In this document: positions 43,273 through 54,110 of the stretch, one piece after another | Layout of the letters: each line of letters starts with the position of its first letter | How positions within the stretch are numbered: the first letter of the stretch is position 1 | NCBI GenBank assembly: GCA_951394045.1 | Contig: OX595986.1 | Coordinates: 3,191,534 to 3,255,533, forward strand | Source of the DNA: Nitzschia sp. DOCU1 | Taxonomy: Eukaryota; Bacillariophyta; Bacillariophyceae; Bacillariales; Bacillariaceae | Length of the DNA: 64,000 nt | Reading direction: 5' to 3' | Notes under the pieces: generated by a model | Seen by the model: the letters and a program-made list of their open reading frames with translations, nothing else | Database searches by the model: none | What the model was told of the DNA's origin: nothing | Program-made: the position numbers and the translations under genes

Positions 43273-43599
43273 GTAGGAGGAGGTATAATATCAGCTATCG
43301 TAATGGGGAAATAGTGTTGCTTTTAGCGGCGGCCGCCGGCGGCGCGCAACAAGGTCGACTCCATGGACTTCGAAGTGAAGCGACTCATTTGATTCGATTC
43401 ACCGTCGACCCCGTCTCTGTGCGATGGCAAGAGCACAACAAGAAAATTCCACCGCCCGCCTCAGACCGACCCATTGGGTGGCGGGCATCGGTAGCCATGG
43501 CTTCATCTGCCTCGGCCGATCTTACAATTCATGCCAAAGCCATTTCGATAATATAGATTCTTCATCTCCCGCACGCAGTACATAGACACCAAAAGAAGC
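43273..43599. other. Intergenic region upstream of RRP46
   Basis: About 330 bases with a GC-rich block (GGCGGCCGCCGGCGGCGCGC at about 43328-43347). An 80-codon plus frame at 43314-43556 does not begin with ATG and has no homology. Confidence 0.4.
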
Positions 43600-44334
43600 A
43601 TGGTCCTTCGAGCAGATGGAAGAACTAGCGAGGGGACTCTGCGCCCGCTTTCCTGTGAATTGTCGACGTTACACAATGCCGATGGCTCCGCTCTTTGGAA
43701 GGCAGGATCCACACATGTCATGGCCGCCGTGCACGGACCCCTTGCCCCTCTCAATATGGCCAAGGAAGAGGAAAATGCCGTCGTATCGGTAGTCATCAAA
43801 TCGGGTCGGCAAGAGAAACTGTCGGCGGTCGAATTCGAATGGAGTGAATTCTTGTGCACGGTACTTTCCGCGTGCATCGAGCGCAAACGATATCCCAGAT
43901 CGGTGGTGGAAATTGTGCTGCAGATAATTCAAGCCGACGGTTCGGTCCTCTCCTCTTTACTACACGCTGCTGTGGCTGCACTTATGGATGCTGGTGTTGA
44001 AATGTTGTACCTTCCCGTGGCAACAACTTGTTTGGTTCATGACGTCTTTGACGACGATGCTTCTCGGGTCAAATTAACTAGTTCGGCAATCTACTTGGAT
44101 CCTTCGCAGGCTGAAGAAGAAGATCCAAATACGTCCATTCTTGTTCTAGTGAACGAAAGCAGTCAGCCGGACAAAATCCTGGGCAGCCATTCTCTGGGGC
44201 GCGGTCTTGCACTAGAAAAGTTGCTATCCTGTATCCAAGTTGCCACCAAGGCCGGCCCCGCGATAGTTGCATTTTGGAGACTGGCAGTAGAACAGAAAGT
44301 GACGAGAGAATCTCAAACATTATGGTCGAACTAG
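43600..44334 (+). CDS. RRP46: Exosome complex component RRP46
   Basis: A single-exon 244-aa protein from ATG 43600. It is one RNase PH fold: RPLSCELSTLHNADGSALWKAG, then THVMAAVHGPL, a mid-domain ERKRYPRSVVEIVLQIIQADGSVLSSLLHAAVAALMDAGVEM (shown in parts in homologues as the ring-contact helix and strand) and a C-terminal SSAIYLDPSQAEEEDPN. This pattern matches RRP46/EXOSC5, one of six RNase PH-like subunits of the nine-subunit exosome ring. Eukaryotic ring subunits are mostly catalytically inactive. It lies immediately upstream, on the same strand, of the TRF4-type polymerase that works with the exosome. Confidence 0.85.
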   Translation: MVLRADGRTSEGTLRPLSCELSTLHNADGSALWKAGSTHVMAAVHGPLAPLNMAKEEENAVVSVVIKSGRQEKLSAVEFEWSEFLCTVLSACIERKRYPRSVVEIVLQIIQADGSVLSSLLHAAVAALMDAGVEMLYLPVATTCLVHDVFDDDASRVKLTSSAIYLDPSQAEEEDPNTSILVLVNESSQPDKILGSHSLGRGLALEKLLSCIQVATKAGPAIVAFWRLAVEQKVTRESQTLWSN

Positions 44335-44759
44335 AGAAGAAAATTGCTAGCAGTGTGTGCTATCTGTCGAGACAGGACTATCTACTCCAGCATCATTAAA
44401 GCAGCGTAGAGTACAGAGTACCCATTTAGCAACTACCTTGACGATCGTAGAGGATCTTTGATTGCTGGAGCGATATTCGGCACCTACCGGTAGTAGTAGA
44501 GGGAGATTCTCCGAAGCCATTCTAGAGCAATTCCGGATGGTCGAGTGAGTCGGTTCAATAATGTTTCAGTCAGAGTAGTCGTTCACCGTCAAATTTTGTT
44601 CCGCCGCCTCGCTGCAAAACCCTTTCATCGCTCTCAACAAAACAACAACAACACATTTGCGACCATGGTGAGAGTCTGATAGTGGTGAGCACAATAGGAA
44701 AGCTTCAAACACTGATTCCAACATTTGCAAGTTACAGAGTACTCCTAAGATTGATCAAA
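44335..44759. other. Intergenic region and leader of TRF4-type gene
   Basis: About 425 bases. A very short upstream open frame (ATG at 44665, stop after four codons) precedes the main ATG at 44760; translational control is possible but unproven. Confidence 0.35.
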
Positions 44760-46124
44760 ATGTCGGACGAAAAAGGTGAAGAATCCGCGTCGGAAACGAA
44801 CAATTTGGAGGAAGATTTCGTCAATCTGGGCGGAGTGGATGATGACGACGACGACGAGGAGGAGGAGGAAGCGACAAGTTCTCAAACAGCAGGATCATCA
44901 TCCTCTGCTCCTGCTGCGTACGATCATCAGCGTGACTTGCCCCCTTGGATGTCTCAGTTTGTGAATTATCAACGAATCAATCCTTTAGTGGCCCTCCACA
45001 ATGAAATTGTCGGCTTTTGCAAGCTCATGGAGCCTCACCCCGCCGAAATACAAGAGCGCGAGGCGCTCGTACAGCGCTTTACAGCGCTGACCAGGAAAGT
45101 TTTTGACGGTTGTCAAGTCGATGTGTTTGGATCACAAGCGACAGGGCTGTGCCTTCCAACCTCTGATATTGATATTGCCATTCAATTGTCCAGCGATGAT
45201 GAAGCGGCTGCGCTTGTCGCCAATGGAAACAGCGGCGGCCAGATGCCATCCAAAGAGCAGGAATTGAAAGAGATGGAAAACTATGTCGCTTCTCGTTCTA
45301 GATCACCCTTGGATCGACTAGCCGAAGCACTTCGTGATGAGTGGTACGAAGAGCTCACCTATCTCGAGGTGATCCCCTATACGAAAGTACCGCTTGTCAA
45401 GTTTACTCATGGCCCGACGAACATTTCGGTGGACGTTTGCTTCAACCAGCCATCGGGGGTGCAAGCAGCAACGCTCATGCGTCAGTACATGAATGCTCTC
45501 CCTCCGTTGCGACCGCTAACCTTTGTACTCAAGTACTTTTTGGCAGCGCGTGGAACGAATCAACCGTACTCGGGGGGTATGGGTAGCTTTATGCTACAAA
45601 TGATGATTGTCTCTTTTCTGCAGCAGCGTGAGCGGGAATTCGTGTACAATCGAATGCCTACCAACTACAACCTGGGTGCTCTGCTCGTGGAGTTTTTTGA
45701 GTTTTACAGCATGGACTTTAACTACGTCACCACCGGCGTATCCGTCCGCTTTGATGGATACTACTTTCCAAAGGGTGCGACGGATCGAAAGGAAGATTTT
45801 TGGCAAGTCTCACGGCCTTTTAGTTTTGCAATGGAAAATCCTTTGGAGCCAAACATGGACGTGGGGGCCCCCTCGTTTCGAGTGTCGGTGATCCACAGAT
45901 CTTTTGAGATTGCCTTTAAAGTTTTGCTCACCTACGTGACAGAACCGACTATCCCGACAGTGTCCATACTGGCGTCAATTTTGCCGCCGACGGATGAAAT
46001 GAGAAAACGAGCCACGGTGAATACCCTGAAACCGCTCAGTGCGCCACGAGAAAGAGGCGGTGATCGTAACAACCACAACAACAAAAGCCCTCACTCGCCG
46101 CCGCGCAAGCGGAGACGCCGATAG
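44760..46124 (+). CDS. TRF4: TRF4/5-type non-canonical poly(A) polymerase
   Basis: A single-exon 454-aa protein from ATG 44760. The acidic N-terminus is followed by PPWMSQFVNYQRINPLVALHNEI, the nucleotidyltransferase core VFGSQATGLCLPTSDIDIAI (about residues 119-138, with the G-S and D-x-D catalytic residues), the third Asp in TNISVDVCFN (about 222), and the PAP-associated domain (RPLTFVLKYFLAARGTN, SYGGMGSF-like SGGMGSFMLQMMI). The tail is basic with RKRRRR. TRF4/5 (PAPD5/7) is the polymerase of TRAMP, adding short A-tails that mark nuclear RNAs for the exosome; MTR4, its TRAMP partner, is encoded 7 kb away. No zinc-knuckle (AIR) partner is visible in the window. Confidence 0.9.
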   Translation: MSDEKGEESASETNNLEEDFVNLGGVDDDDDDEEEEEATSSQTAGSSSSAPAAYDHQRDLPPWMSQFVNYQRINPLVALHNEIVGFCKLMEPHPAEIQEREALVQRFTALTRKVFDGCQVDVFGSQATGLCLPTSDIDIAIQLSSDDEAAALVANGNSGGQMPSKEQELKEMENYVASRSRSPLDRLAEALRDEWYEELTYLEVIPYTKVPLVKFTHGPTNISVDVCFNQPSGVQAATLMRQYMNALPPLRPLTFVLKYFLAARGTNQPYSGGMGSFMLQMMIVSFLQQREREFVYNRMPTNYNLGALLVEFFEFYSMDFNYVTTGVSVRFDGYYFPKGATDRKEDFWQVSRPFSFAMENPLEPNMDVGAPSFRVSVIHRSFEIAFKVLLTYVTEPTIPTVSILASILPPTDEMRKRATVNTLKPLSAPRERGGDRNNHNNKSPHSPPRKRRRR

Positions 46125-46607
46125 GTCTGAAAATGCTAGGAAAGCAAGAGATGATTTCATTTGAAAATTCATTATTTTCTACTATTATGTTTTATGTGCG
46201 CTGGTTCATCTTGCTGCGCAACCCGTTCTTCCCAGAGACCATGCTCGGTTGTTCACCGGCTTCCTTGTAGCGGTGCATTCTTCTTCATTGTCAGTACCTA
46301 GGTTCAGGAATCCGCAAAAAGGAAAGACATTTGATTAAATGTTGTTCGCGTGCGATACAACAGTCGACAAGAAAAATCATCATCATCATCAACCCCACAA
46401 CTCAATCGCAACAGCAAAAAGTACAACAAGCGAGCGAGCGAGAGAGCAACAAAAGCAAAATCATTGCAGGAGGGCACAAACATCTGTAATCAAGTACAAC
46501 AAGAGGAAGAAACAACATCACCACACGACGGAAACGCGGAATTGCAACCAAAAACAGACAGAGGATGCAAGAGACGCGGAAGCAAACTGCAAACCAGCCA
46601 AACCTCA
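46125..46607. other. 3' intergenic region, low complexity
   Basis: About 480 bases between convergent genes, with an ATC run (about 46377-46390) and CAA-rich text. Plus-strand frames here are low complexity and not called. Confidence 0.45.
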
Positions 46608-48704
46608 TTAAGGCATGCCCATGGGCTTTTCCCACTGAGTTTGCCCTGTTCTCTCGTTGTAATAGTAGATTTGACCATCGGGTGACGTAGCCGACTTCCA
46701 CTCCGACATGGGCGGAGGCGCGGCTGCTGGATGGGCAGCATAGAGCGAAGGAGTTGGTTGGTAAGGAGGCTGAGCATGCTGCGCTGGCGCCTGATAACCC
46801 TGATTATACAGGGGTGGCTGTTGTCCGTACATGTTGCCATAACCAGGATCGTAAGCCCCCTGTGGCTGACTCTGGTAACCGTACTGCCCTGCCGGTTGAC
46901 CATAGGCCCCCTGCTGTTGGTAGCCGGCTGGCATTGCAGCTAAAATGTGAAAAGGAGGCGTTAGGAGAAAGATAAATACCTTGTCTGTACGAACAGAAAA
47001 GCTTATGAAACTTACCGCTTCCTCCTGCGTATGGATGGTTTGGTCCTTTGGCAAAGAAGGAGATGGATGAGATCGTATTGACGCTGTCTTCAACTGTCTG
47101 CCCAGATCCACTTACCGATTTCAATAATTTCCCGTAGCATTTGTTTCGCCATCTCTATACCCGGTCGAGACCCTCGAATAGTAATCTCGCATTCTCGCCC
47201 TGGCGGAACATCCTGATTAATCTGAATGTCACAAGCCGATCTCCGCTGAAGATCGTTGATAGTTACGCCTTTCGACCCGATAATTCTCCCCATGAAATTC
47301 TTGGCAGCGTAAAATACTTCGATTTCAGCGCCGCCAGCACCACCGCCCCCACCATATTGCCCATATGGCGCTGCGTGCTGTTGATACGCTGGTGGTGCTG
47401 CATAGGCTGGAGGTGCAGCATATGCTTGCACTGGTGGCGGGGCCATATGACCTCCGCCATAATAGGGAGCCGGGGTCTGATCATAACCGTAGCCACCGTT
47501 AGGTGGGGCGGCGGCAGAGTCGGGTTGCATATTCTGCCCCATATTCGGCAGGTTGACGTATGGAGGCCCACTCCCCCAGACTCCACCTCGGTGGAGTTTA
47601 TCTTCTACGAGCATGTTGATAGATTGCATCGCGTCCATGAGAGGATTAGCCACAAGGAACAACACCATCTCCTTTGCTTTCGTTACGGCTAGTTCTGTTC
47701 CTGTCATGGTTACATGCTTTTGCCCATCCATTCCACTGTGGCTATTGTGATCAACCTGGATCTTTGCTTGCGATCTAGCCTGGAGTTCCCGGATCATTTC
47801 GCCCCCTCGGCCAATAATCTTCCCCACCGACTGCGCTGGAACATAAAGATATTCTCGCTTCGCGTCACCTAGGGGAAGGTCTGTTTCCGCGGCATTCTCC
47901 TGGCACAGCATGTGAACGAGACGTTTTGCAAAGTCAACAGTACGCCGAGTTCCGCGGTAAGTGATAACTCTAGGCTGACCCTGTGGGACATTCTGATCCA
48001 CGTCAATGCGACACGAAGATCTCGCCTGAAGATCTCGAATCATTTCTGTAGACGATTGCAAGAGTTAGATAAGACGCTACAACCTGCTTTGGAACTGAAC
48101 CCAAAACGTACCTCCACCTTTCCCAATGACTCTCCCAACGTAAAGCGCTGAAACGGTGCCTTGTTCTTCCACGATAGCATCGGGATTGGATGAGGCATAT
48201 CCATGCGGAAGACCGGAATGACTGCTAGTCGACGTCGACGCTGGAGCTGCAGTGGGGGGCGTGCGGGCGGTTGCAGTAGCTGAGGCAACTGCAGTTTGCT
48301 GCACTGGTGCCGGCGCAGGAGGCTCAGGTGCAATGGCGGGTGCACTACTACTAGGAACTTCTTTGGCTGGCTCTTTTTTCGGCTCCGGGACAGCAGTTTT
48401 TGCTTCTTCGGCCTTTTCGGGTTCAGAGGGTGCAGCAAGCTTTGGCTCGTCCTTTGTCTCCTCTTCACCATTCGCTTTATCGGTATCCTCTTTAGTTTCT
48501 TGTACCTCATCGGACATTTTAGGCTGCTTGGCCAGAGGCTCTAGAGCATTCAATTGAAAGGCCACATGTGAGGCACTGATTTTCTTGTTGGAAAATGGGG
48601 TTTTGTATTTTATGAACATACGCTTACATACCTTCAGGTGTGCCTTCAGTTTCCTCCTCGCGTCCCCTCTTTCCTGGGGACTCTTTCTCTTCTTTTTCTG
48701 CCAT
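46608..48704 (-). CDS. Triple-KH plus WW-domain RNA-binding protein
   Basis: Five exons: 48632-48704, 48112-48540, 47116-48045, 47016-47045, 46608-46939; all introns enter in phase 1 and total 597 aa. The N-terminal 165 residues are Ala/Pro/Glu-rich. KH1 is split by an intron (YVGRVIGKGG | EMIRDLQARS), KH2 has VGKIIGRGGEMIRELQARS, and KH3 has MGRIIGSKGVTINDLQRRS; all three keep the GxxG loop. A Gly/Tyr/Pro-rich low-complexity spacer lies between KH2 and KH3 and another after KH3. The C-terminus is a WW domain (WKSATSPDGQIYYYNERTGQTQW). This architecture recalls FUBP/KSRP-type regulators of splicing and mRNA decay. Exon 4 is only 30 nt (or 9 nt with a later acceptor). Confidence 0.85.
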
Positions 48705-49333
48705 CGTCGAACAACTTACTGTACTGGTAAGTTTTAAAATGTAACCGATCTTATTGAGATAACCGGAGCATTGTGGATGTTGTGATGGATATATCGGTGA
48801 GAGATGAGTGGGTGGTCGGTCGGTCATCGTCGAAGCAAAGAGACCGATGGAGACAGAAAAAGAGGGAGGGACGCAAAAGGAGGGCACGCTCCGCACGCTA
48901 CGTATTCAGGGGGTGAAGGGATCCCCCTTCACCCTTCGTTATGGTATCATAGCTGTTTGTCCTTGCGCTCTACTGCCTATAGTTAAAGCGGGAAGAGTGC
49001 GCACTGTTAGCAGCTACCTGCACCCAGATTGCCGGTTGTTGTTGATTCATTTGCTTGTTGTCAACAGGATAGCTCTACCAGGAAATGCATAACAGAGTAC
49101 GATTCTTTGATCACCGAAAGCGTTGTTGTGCGTGGGAACCGAGACGTAGACTCTGCAATCGGCCGATCGAATTCATTCTCGTACGTTGACCCTGCATTGT
49201 GGACCAAGTTTGGCTACCGTGCAAAATACAAGCCATTTTGGAGTACGTACGCGTATGTCGTCTAAGTTACACTAATCGATCAACTGAAACTTCGATTGTC
49301 CCAGTAGCATTGACCGCAAAGAACTTTGGTCGT
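48705..49333. other. Intergenic region with a perfect hairpin
   Basis: About 630 bases between the KH-protein start and the PABP stop, both on the minus strand. It contains a perfect 10-base-pair inverted repeat with a 4-base loop at 48911-48934. No gene is recognised. Confidence 0.45.
48911..48934. repeat. Perfect inverted repeat (10-bp stem, 4-nt loop)
   Basis: GGGTGAAGGG (48911-48920), loop ATCC, CCCTTCACCC (48925-48934). It lies about 210 bases upstream of the KH-protein ATG, in its promoter or leader. Confidence 0.7.
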
Positions 49334-51394
49334 TTAGGAAGATTCACCAGCTTGGTGCGCTTCAAGGACTTGCAGAGCCTCCGAGATTTTGGCATTAAGC
49401 GCTTCGGGACTCTCCAGAAGGTGGAGAAGTTCGCTATTATCCATCTCCAAAAGCATACCGGTAATCTTACCAGCAAGGTCCGGTTGTGATTGGTGGATGA
49501 GCGGGTAAAGTCGCTCTCCGATCATATTCTTTTGCATTTCGGGTGAGGCAGACGCAAGAGCACTCGCCGTCAAAGCACCTTCCGACATCATCGCCTGAGC
49601 AGGAGGACCCTGCGCGGGCATTGGCTGACCAGCGTTTCTCGCTTGTTGATTGAACTTGATCTGCTGGGCTCCAGGAGGCATGGGACCTCCAGGTCCTCGT
49701 CCTCGGCCCCCTCGTCCCTGAGGAACACCTCCACGTCCCCCTCGGCCTTGTTGAGGCATCATACCACCGTAAGGCATCGGGTACCCAGCTCGTCCTCCTT
49801 GCATCATGGGGTAACCTGGTCGCTGGCCTCCACGGCCACCTGGTCCCATCATTTGAGGCATAGCCATCGGGTACGCAGGCTGCATGGCGCCACCAGGTCC
49901 TGGTCGTTGCATGTACATGGGCATGCCAGGGTATCCCATTGGGCCCATAGGACCTCGCATCATGCCAGGTTGGCCAGGGCCTCCTGGGCCAGCGGCGCGG
50001 TTGGCATGCTGAGCCTCTAATTGAGCCCGGCGAACATCTCTGCGCTGGGCAAGAGCAACAAAGATAGGCTTGTTTGAAATGATTTTGCCATTCATCTCGT
50101 TTACGGCACGAGTGGCCTCTTCGGGCGTCGAAAAGCATACGAATCCGAACCCACGTGATCGGCCATCTTTCATGTCCTTCATCACACGGGCTGAAGTGAT
50201 GGTTCCCATTGTAGCGAACTCATCTCGAAGCTGGTCATCAGTGACAGAATCGTCAAGATTCTTAATGTAAAGGTTGACGCCTTGGAATTTGGAAATACGG
50301 TCCATTTTCTCGGCTTCGTACTTAGCCCGCAGTTCACGCTCGCGCTCCGCCTTCTTCTGGGCTCGTCCGACGTACATTTCCTGCTCAACTTCTTCCCCGT
50401 CAACGACGGTGGGATACTTCTTGCCGTTCAACGCTTCAACTGCAGCAATGGCAGATTCGTGGTCGGCGAAGTTAACAAATCCGTAACCAAGGGTCTCAAT
50501 CTTCTTCTCGCCGTTTTCATCCTTCTTGTCCTCTTCTTTCGGTTCTTCGTTGGGCTCGCCCTCCTTATCTTCGTCCTTATCTTCTCCTCCTTCGCCCTCC
50601 TTGGATTCGGGTTTCTTCGGCTTAGTCTTTCGGACACCCTTGGCAACAGCAGCACTCACAACTTCTCCAAACTGGGAGAATTCCTTGAGAAGACGGTCGT
50701 CGTCCCATTCAAGGGGAACCTTCTTGACGTAACAGTTGGTCCAGTCGTGTTGTCCAGGACGCTCGTTGCGTCGAACAAAGTGACCGACCTGCACTTCTTG
50801 GCCATCGATCAACATACCATCAAGCTTGTCAATGGCAGCATTCGCTGCCTCGGCGGTCTCATAGTGAACGTATCCGTATCCCTTCGACTTGCCAGTCTCA
50901 CGGTCGGTAACGACTTTGCAGGAAAGAATGTTACCGAACAGACTGAAAGTATCATAGAGCTGCTTGTTATCGATGGATTCGTGAAGGTTCTTCACGAAAA
51001 TGTTTCCAACACCCGAACGGCGAAGAGAGGGATCGCGTTGACTCCACATGATACGGCAAGGCTTCCCCTTGATCATCGAGAAGTTCATGGTATCGAGGGC
51101 ACGTTCGGCGTCATTAAGCTGGTGGTAATTTACGTAGGCGTATCCAAGGGAGCGACGGGTAACAGCATCACGGCAGACACGAATCGAGGCAACGTGCCCT
51201 ACAGCGTTGAAGATCTCAAACAAAAGACTTTCATTGACATCAGGAGCGAGGTCTCCAACGTAAAGCGAGGCAGAATGGAAAGGGGTCGGGGTTTCAACAA
51301 CAGAGGGTCCAGGCATGGGGGCGGGGGCAGCCGGAGGCGGGGCTACATCAGCAGGGGTTCCTTCAGGGGCGTTATCGGTGGCTGGGGCGGACAT
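49334..51394 (-). CDS. PABP: Poly(A)-binding protein
   Basis: A single-exon 686-aa protein from ATG 51394. Four RRMs in order: RRM1 from about residue 43 (SLYVGDL ... LGYAYVNY), RRM2 (GNIFVKNL ... KGYGYVHY), RRM3 (TNCYVKKVP ... GYGFVNF) and RRM4 (NLYIKNLDD ... RGFGFVCF). A Gly/Met/Pro-rich linker follows, and a C-terminal MLLE/PABC domain (MIGERLYPLIHQ ... ITGMLLEMDNSELLHLLES). PABP coats poly(A) tails, bridges to eIF4G and recruits PAM2-containing regulators through MLLE. RRM3 carries a Lys/Glu-rich insertion of about 45 residues between its first helix region and the RNP1 strand, which is unusual. There are no introns in the coding part. Confidence 0.95.
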   Translation of the reverse strand: MSAPATDNAPEGTPADVAPPPAAPAPMPGPSVVETPTPFHSASLYVGDLAPDVNESLLFEIFNAVGHVASIRVCRDAVTRRSLGYAYVNYHQLNDAERALDTMNFSMIKGKPCRIMWSQRDPSLRRSGVGNIFVKNLHESIDNKQLYDTFSLFGNILSCKVVTDRETGKSKGYGYVHYETAEAANAAIDKLDGMLIDGQEVQVGHFVRRNERPGQHDWTNCYVKKVPLEWDDDRLLKEFSQFGEVVSAAVAKGVRKTKPKKPESKEGEGGEDKDEDKEGEPNEEPKEEDKKDENGEKKIETLGYGFVNFADHESAIAAVEALNGKKYPTVVDGEEVEQEMYVGRAQKKAERERELRAKYEAEKMDRISKFQGVNLYIKNLDDSVTDDQLRDEFATMGTITSARVMKDMKDGRSRGFGFVCFSTPEEATRAVNEMNGKIISNKPIFVALAQRRDVRRAQLEAQHANRAAGPGGPGQPGMMRGPMGPMGYPGMPMYMQRPGPGGAMQPAYPMAMPQMMGPGGRGGQRPGYPMMQGGRAGYPMPYGGMMPQQGRGGRGGVPQGRGGRGRGPGGPMPPGAQQIKFNQQARNAGQPMPAQGPPAQAMMSEGALTASALASASPEMQKNMIGERLYPLIHQSQPDLAGKITGMLLEMDNSELLHLLESPEALNAKISEALQVLEAHQAGESS

Positions 51395-52724
51395 CTTGTT
51401 GCTTGTTATTTTTAACTCGACAAGAAATTCTGCAAAGTTTGGTGATCTGGATCAAAGAGAAGACAAGAGAGGGCTCTTGACTATTTTTCTATCAAGAAAG
51501 GAAAAGCAACCTCAAGTGAGATACAATCAATTCCTTCCAGGGTTTTTTGAACTTGCAACAGAAAGTTGAAAACCTTCGGTAGGTCAACAGAAGGTTCGGT
51601 CGGCCATGGCCAGCACTCTCCAACACCATCCACGGCCTCTCATTTTTCTACCAACGAGAAATTGCAGAATTCTACATTCTCAAAATTTTGTACCGGGCCG
51701 CCACGCGACACGGAATCTCGCCTTCCCTAAGTATTGAGGTAAGGAGAAGAGAACCCGGAAGTGGTATCGAAAATGGTCCAATGGGTCGAACACAACAACG
51801 ACAATCGGCAAACACTTGACCATGGTTGTCTTTTTCCGAATCATTCAACCTACGAAGGCACACATTAATAACATCACGAACATATTTGGCTTACTTTTGT
51901 ATTTTTTGGTTGCAAGGGGCAACTCTTTTTTCTGGTCCTTCCGTAACAACAACGAAAGGCGCTTTTTTCTGTTTTTGTGGTGGGTAATTCAAAGTTGAGA
52001 CGTGGAGATCATCATTGGTTCTTGGTCGCCGGCGCGGTTCGGTCGTCACATTTGTGCGATTGTGCGCCGAAAAACTTCAATATGAGTGCCACGTGGAGAG
52101 AACCGACCGTTTGTCCTCTGCTCCCTCGCTATGGCGAATAAGTCCAACGAGTCGAATTTCAAAGAGGTGCCAAACGCTACAGAATGCTACATTTGATAGT
52201 TTTTCTTTCTTCGTCACTATGTACTAGTCGTTGAATTAAGCTACTGTAGTCTGCAAGCTTTGCTCTGGGTAGCAGTATGCCAGGTAGCAGCGGCATCAGC
52301 GCCTTACATAGAACGATGTCTTCCGCGTAATTCACATTTTCAATTTCTGGTATATAAAGGAAACCACTGCAATAGCCTTGAGACCTGAAAAGGGAGAGTA
52401 GTTGAGCTGCTCCAATTATGAGATTGGTTGAGAGCTATTTCAATCAATTGTAACTCGCAAGGTCAAGGTGTTGGAATGTGAGACATATCACAAAGCGTTG
52501 CGATGTCGTAAAAAACGGAAGAGATGTGTTTGCCACTGGAGATAAAACCAGCAATGTTCGGGCGTCGAACAAAAGTCAACTAGCATTGATCGCTTTGGCA
52601 GGCGGCGGATGTGATAGGTTATCATCGCAGACTATCCCAACGATGCGGGCAGCCGATCCGATACAGCCTCATAGGCCCCAACTCCCCCTTGCCCGGTTGA
52701 ATGGTGGCCGGCATTGCAATGCAC
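51395..52724. other. 1.3 kb intergenic region, nothing recognised
   Basis: Upstream region of PABP and 3' region of the OTU gene. Frames are short and mostly begin with non-ATG codons. A long promoter or a 5' UTR intron for the presumably highly expressed PABP gene is possible. Confidence 0.4.
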
Positions 52725-53817
52725 TCATATTTGCAATACCCGAAAGTTTCCTTTCATTATTACCTCCTCGTCTGCCTTTTCTTCTGTTTCTGGCGATTCG
52801 GCTTTAATCTTTCCAATTCGCGTTGCGTGCTTTTCTTTACCGAGGCAACACTTCTTATATCGCTGCCCACTTCCACAGGGACACGGATCGCTCTTCTTCA
52901 CCGCCTTTTTTGGTAAGTCTGCCTTGACATTCAATGGTTTGTTGTCTAAAGATACCTCCGAAACGGAGGTGGTTGCTGTGCTGGCAGTACTGTCCGATGC
53001 TTCCGAAGATACCTTGTGATAAGTCTTTTTCAATGTGAGTTTGTTTCGGTTTGGGGGTGGTTTTGGAGGAGATTTTTCATCACGAACACTGTTGTAGTGA
53101 TCATTGTCGTGGAAGCTCACCAAAAGATCGGGGCCGCTAGGCTTCTCCGCTCCGGGTTCGATCGAATACGCTGAAAGCGTTGCAGAAAACACCGTAATCT
53201 TCCGTCTTTCGTGGTCAAGTGAGTAAAACTTTAAAGGATGACATACGACACAACAGCTTATCTCAGCAGCTTCAAAACTCACTCATAAAGACGTGCAGCG
53301 GCGACTAGCTCCAGATTGCCTCCCCATTCCCCGTCCTGACGCATTGTTCGTATATAGCTCTCAAAGTCCTTCCCGTCGTCTCCCTCCTCGCAACTGTCAT
53401 CATCCAAGACCAGAAATACTTTGAAGTCGTCTTTGTTTTCCTCCATGTAGTCGCAGATATCTGACCGAATTTCCTCGTGGCAATTCCCGTAATCCCCGTA
53501 TAGTTGGTCCGATAGAGCACGGAACAAGCAGTTTCCGTCCGCCGACATGTCAGCGATTGACATTCCGTCTAACAAAAAAGATGTGAGTAAGAATATCGAA
53601 AGATGCCAAAGTTTGCACCAGGAAGCAAAATCGACTTACCCGCCTCTAAAGACTTTCGGAATTTGTAATCGTCGCCCGACACATCCATCATTCTCGACTT
53701 ATGTTTCTTTCCGTGTGACGACTTGGACCCCTTGCCCGACTTTCCGGTGTCGTTATTATTATGGTTGTTGTCTTTGCCTTTGGCACCACTTTTCCCCGGT
53801 TTCTTCGATTTGGCCAT
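52725..53817 (-). CDS. OTU deubiquitinase with SEC-C motif (OTUD3/plant OTU7-like)
   Basis: Three exons (53640-53817, 53283-53568, 52725-53205) with introns of 71 and 77 nt give 314 aa. The N-terminus is Lys/Gly-rich (nuclear or nucleolar type). The OTU cysteine-protease domain begins after intron 1: MSADGNCLFRALSDQLYG with the D-G-N-C active-site Cys, then the Gly/Asp-rich segment DGEWGGNLELVAAARLYE, and across intron 2 the C-terminal strand with VSFHDNDHYNSVR holding the catalytic His (HYNSV). A SEC-C zinc motif follows (PCPCGSGQRYKKCCL). OTU plus SEC-C is known in plant OTU enzymes. Substrate linkage type cannot be told. Confidence 0.88.
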
Positions 53818-54110
53818 GGCCGGTTGATTCTCCTCCCATCACACGAGCGAGAAGAAAGCACCGATCAATCGATTTCACAAGAGGAAGTTTAGAAATCGAA
53901 AGAGTGGAAAGGCGCCTGCAATGCAAACAGTTCGTTGTTTGGAAGCAGACTTCGCTGCCTTCCCACGTAGATCCAGGCACAATGACCTCTTCGACTAACA
54001 CATCGATTTTGTTCGTCTTCTGGAGTCGCCTTACCTCAACCCCTCAAGTATAGCAAGAGCAGAGTAAAATTGCAAACTGCAAGCTTTCAAGATCCCTATT
54101 TGTTACTACA

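Noticed and set aside
46339..46611. 90- and 111-codon plus frames
   Set aside because: Low-complexity His/Gln/Lys text from CAA/CAT-rich 3' sequence.
50282..51415. 377-codon plus-strand frame
   Set aside because: Antisense shadow of PABP RRM1-3.
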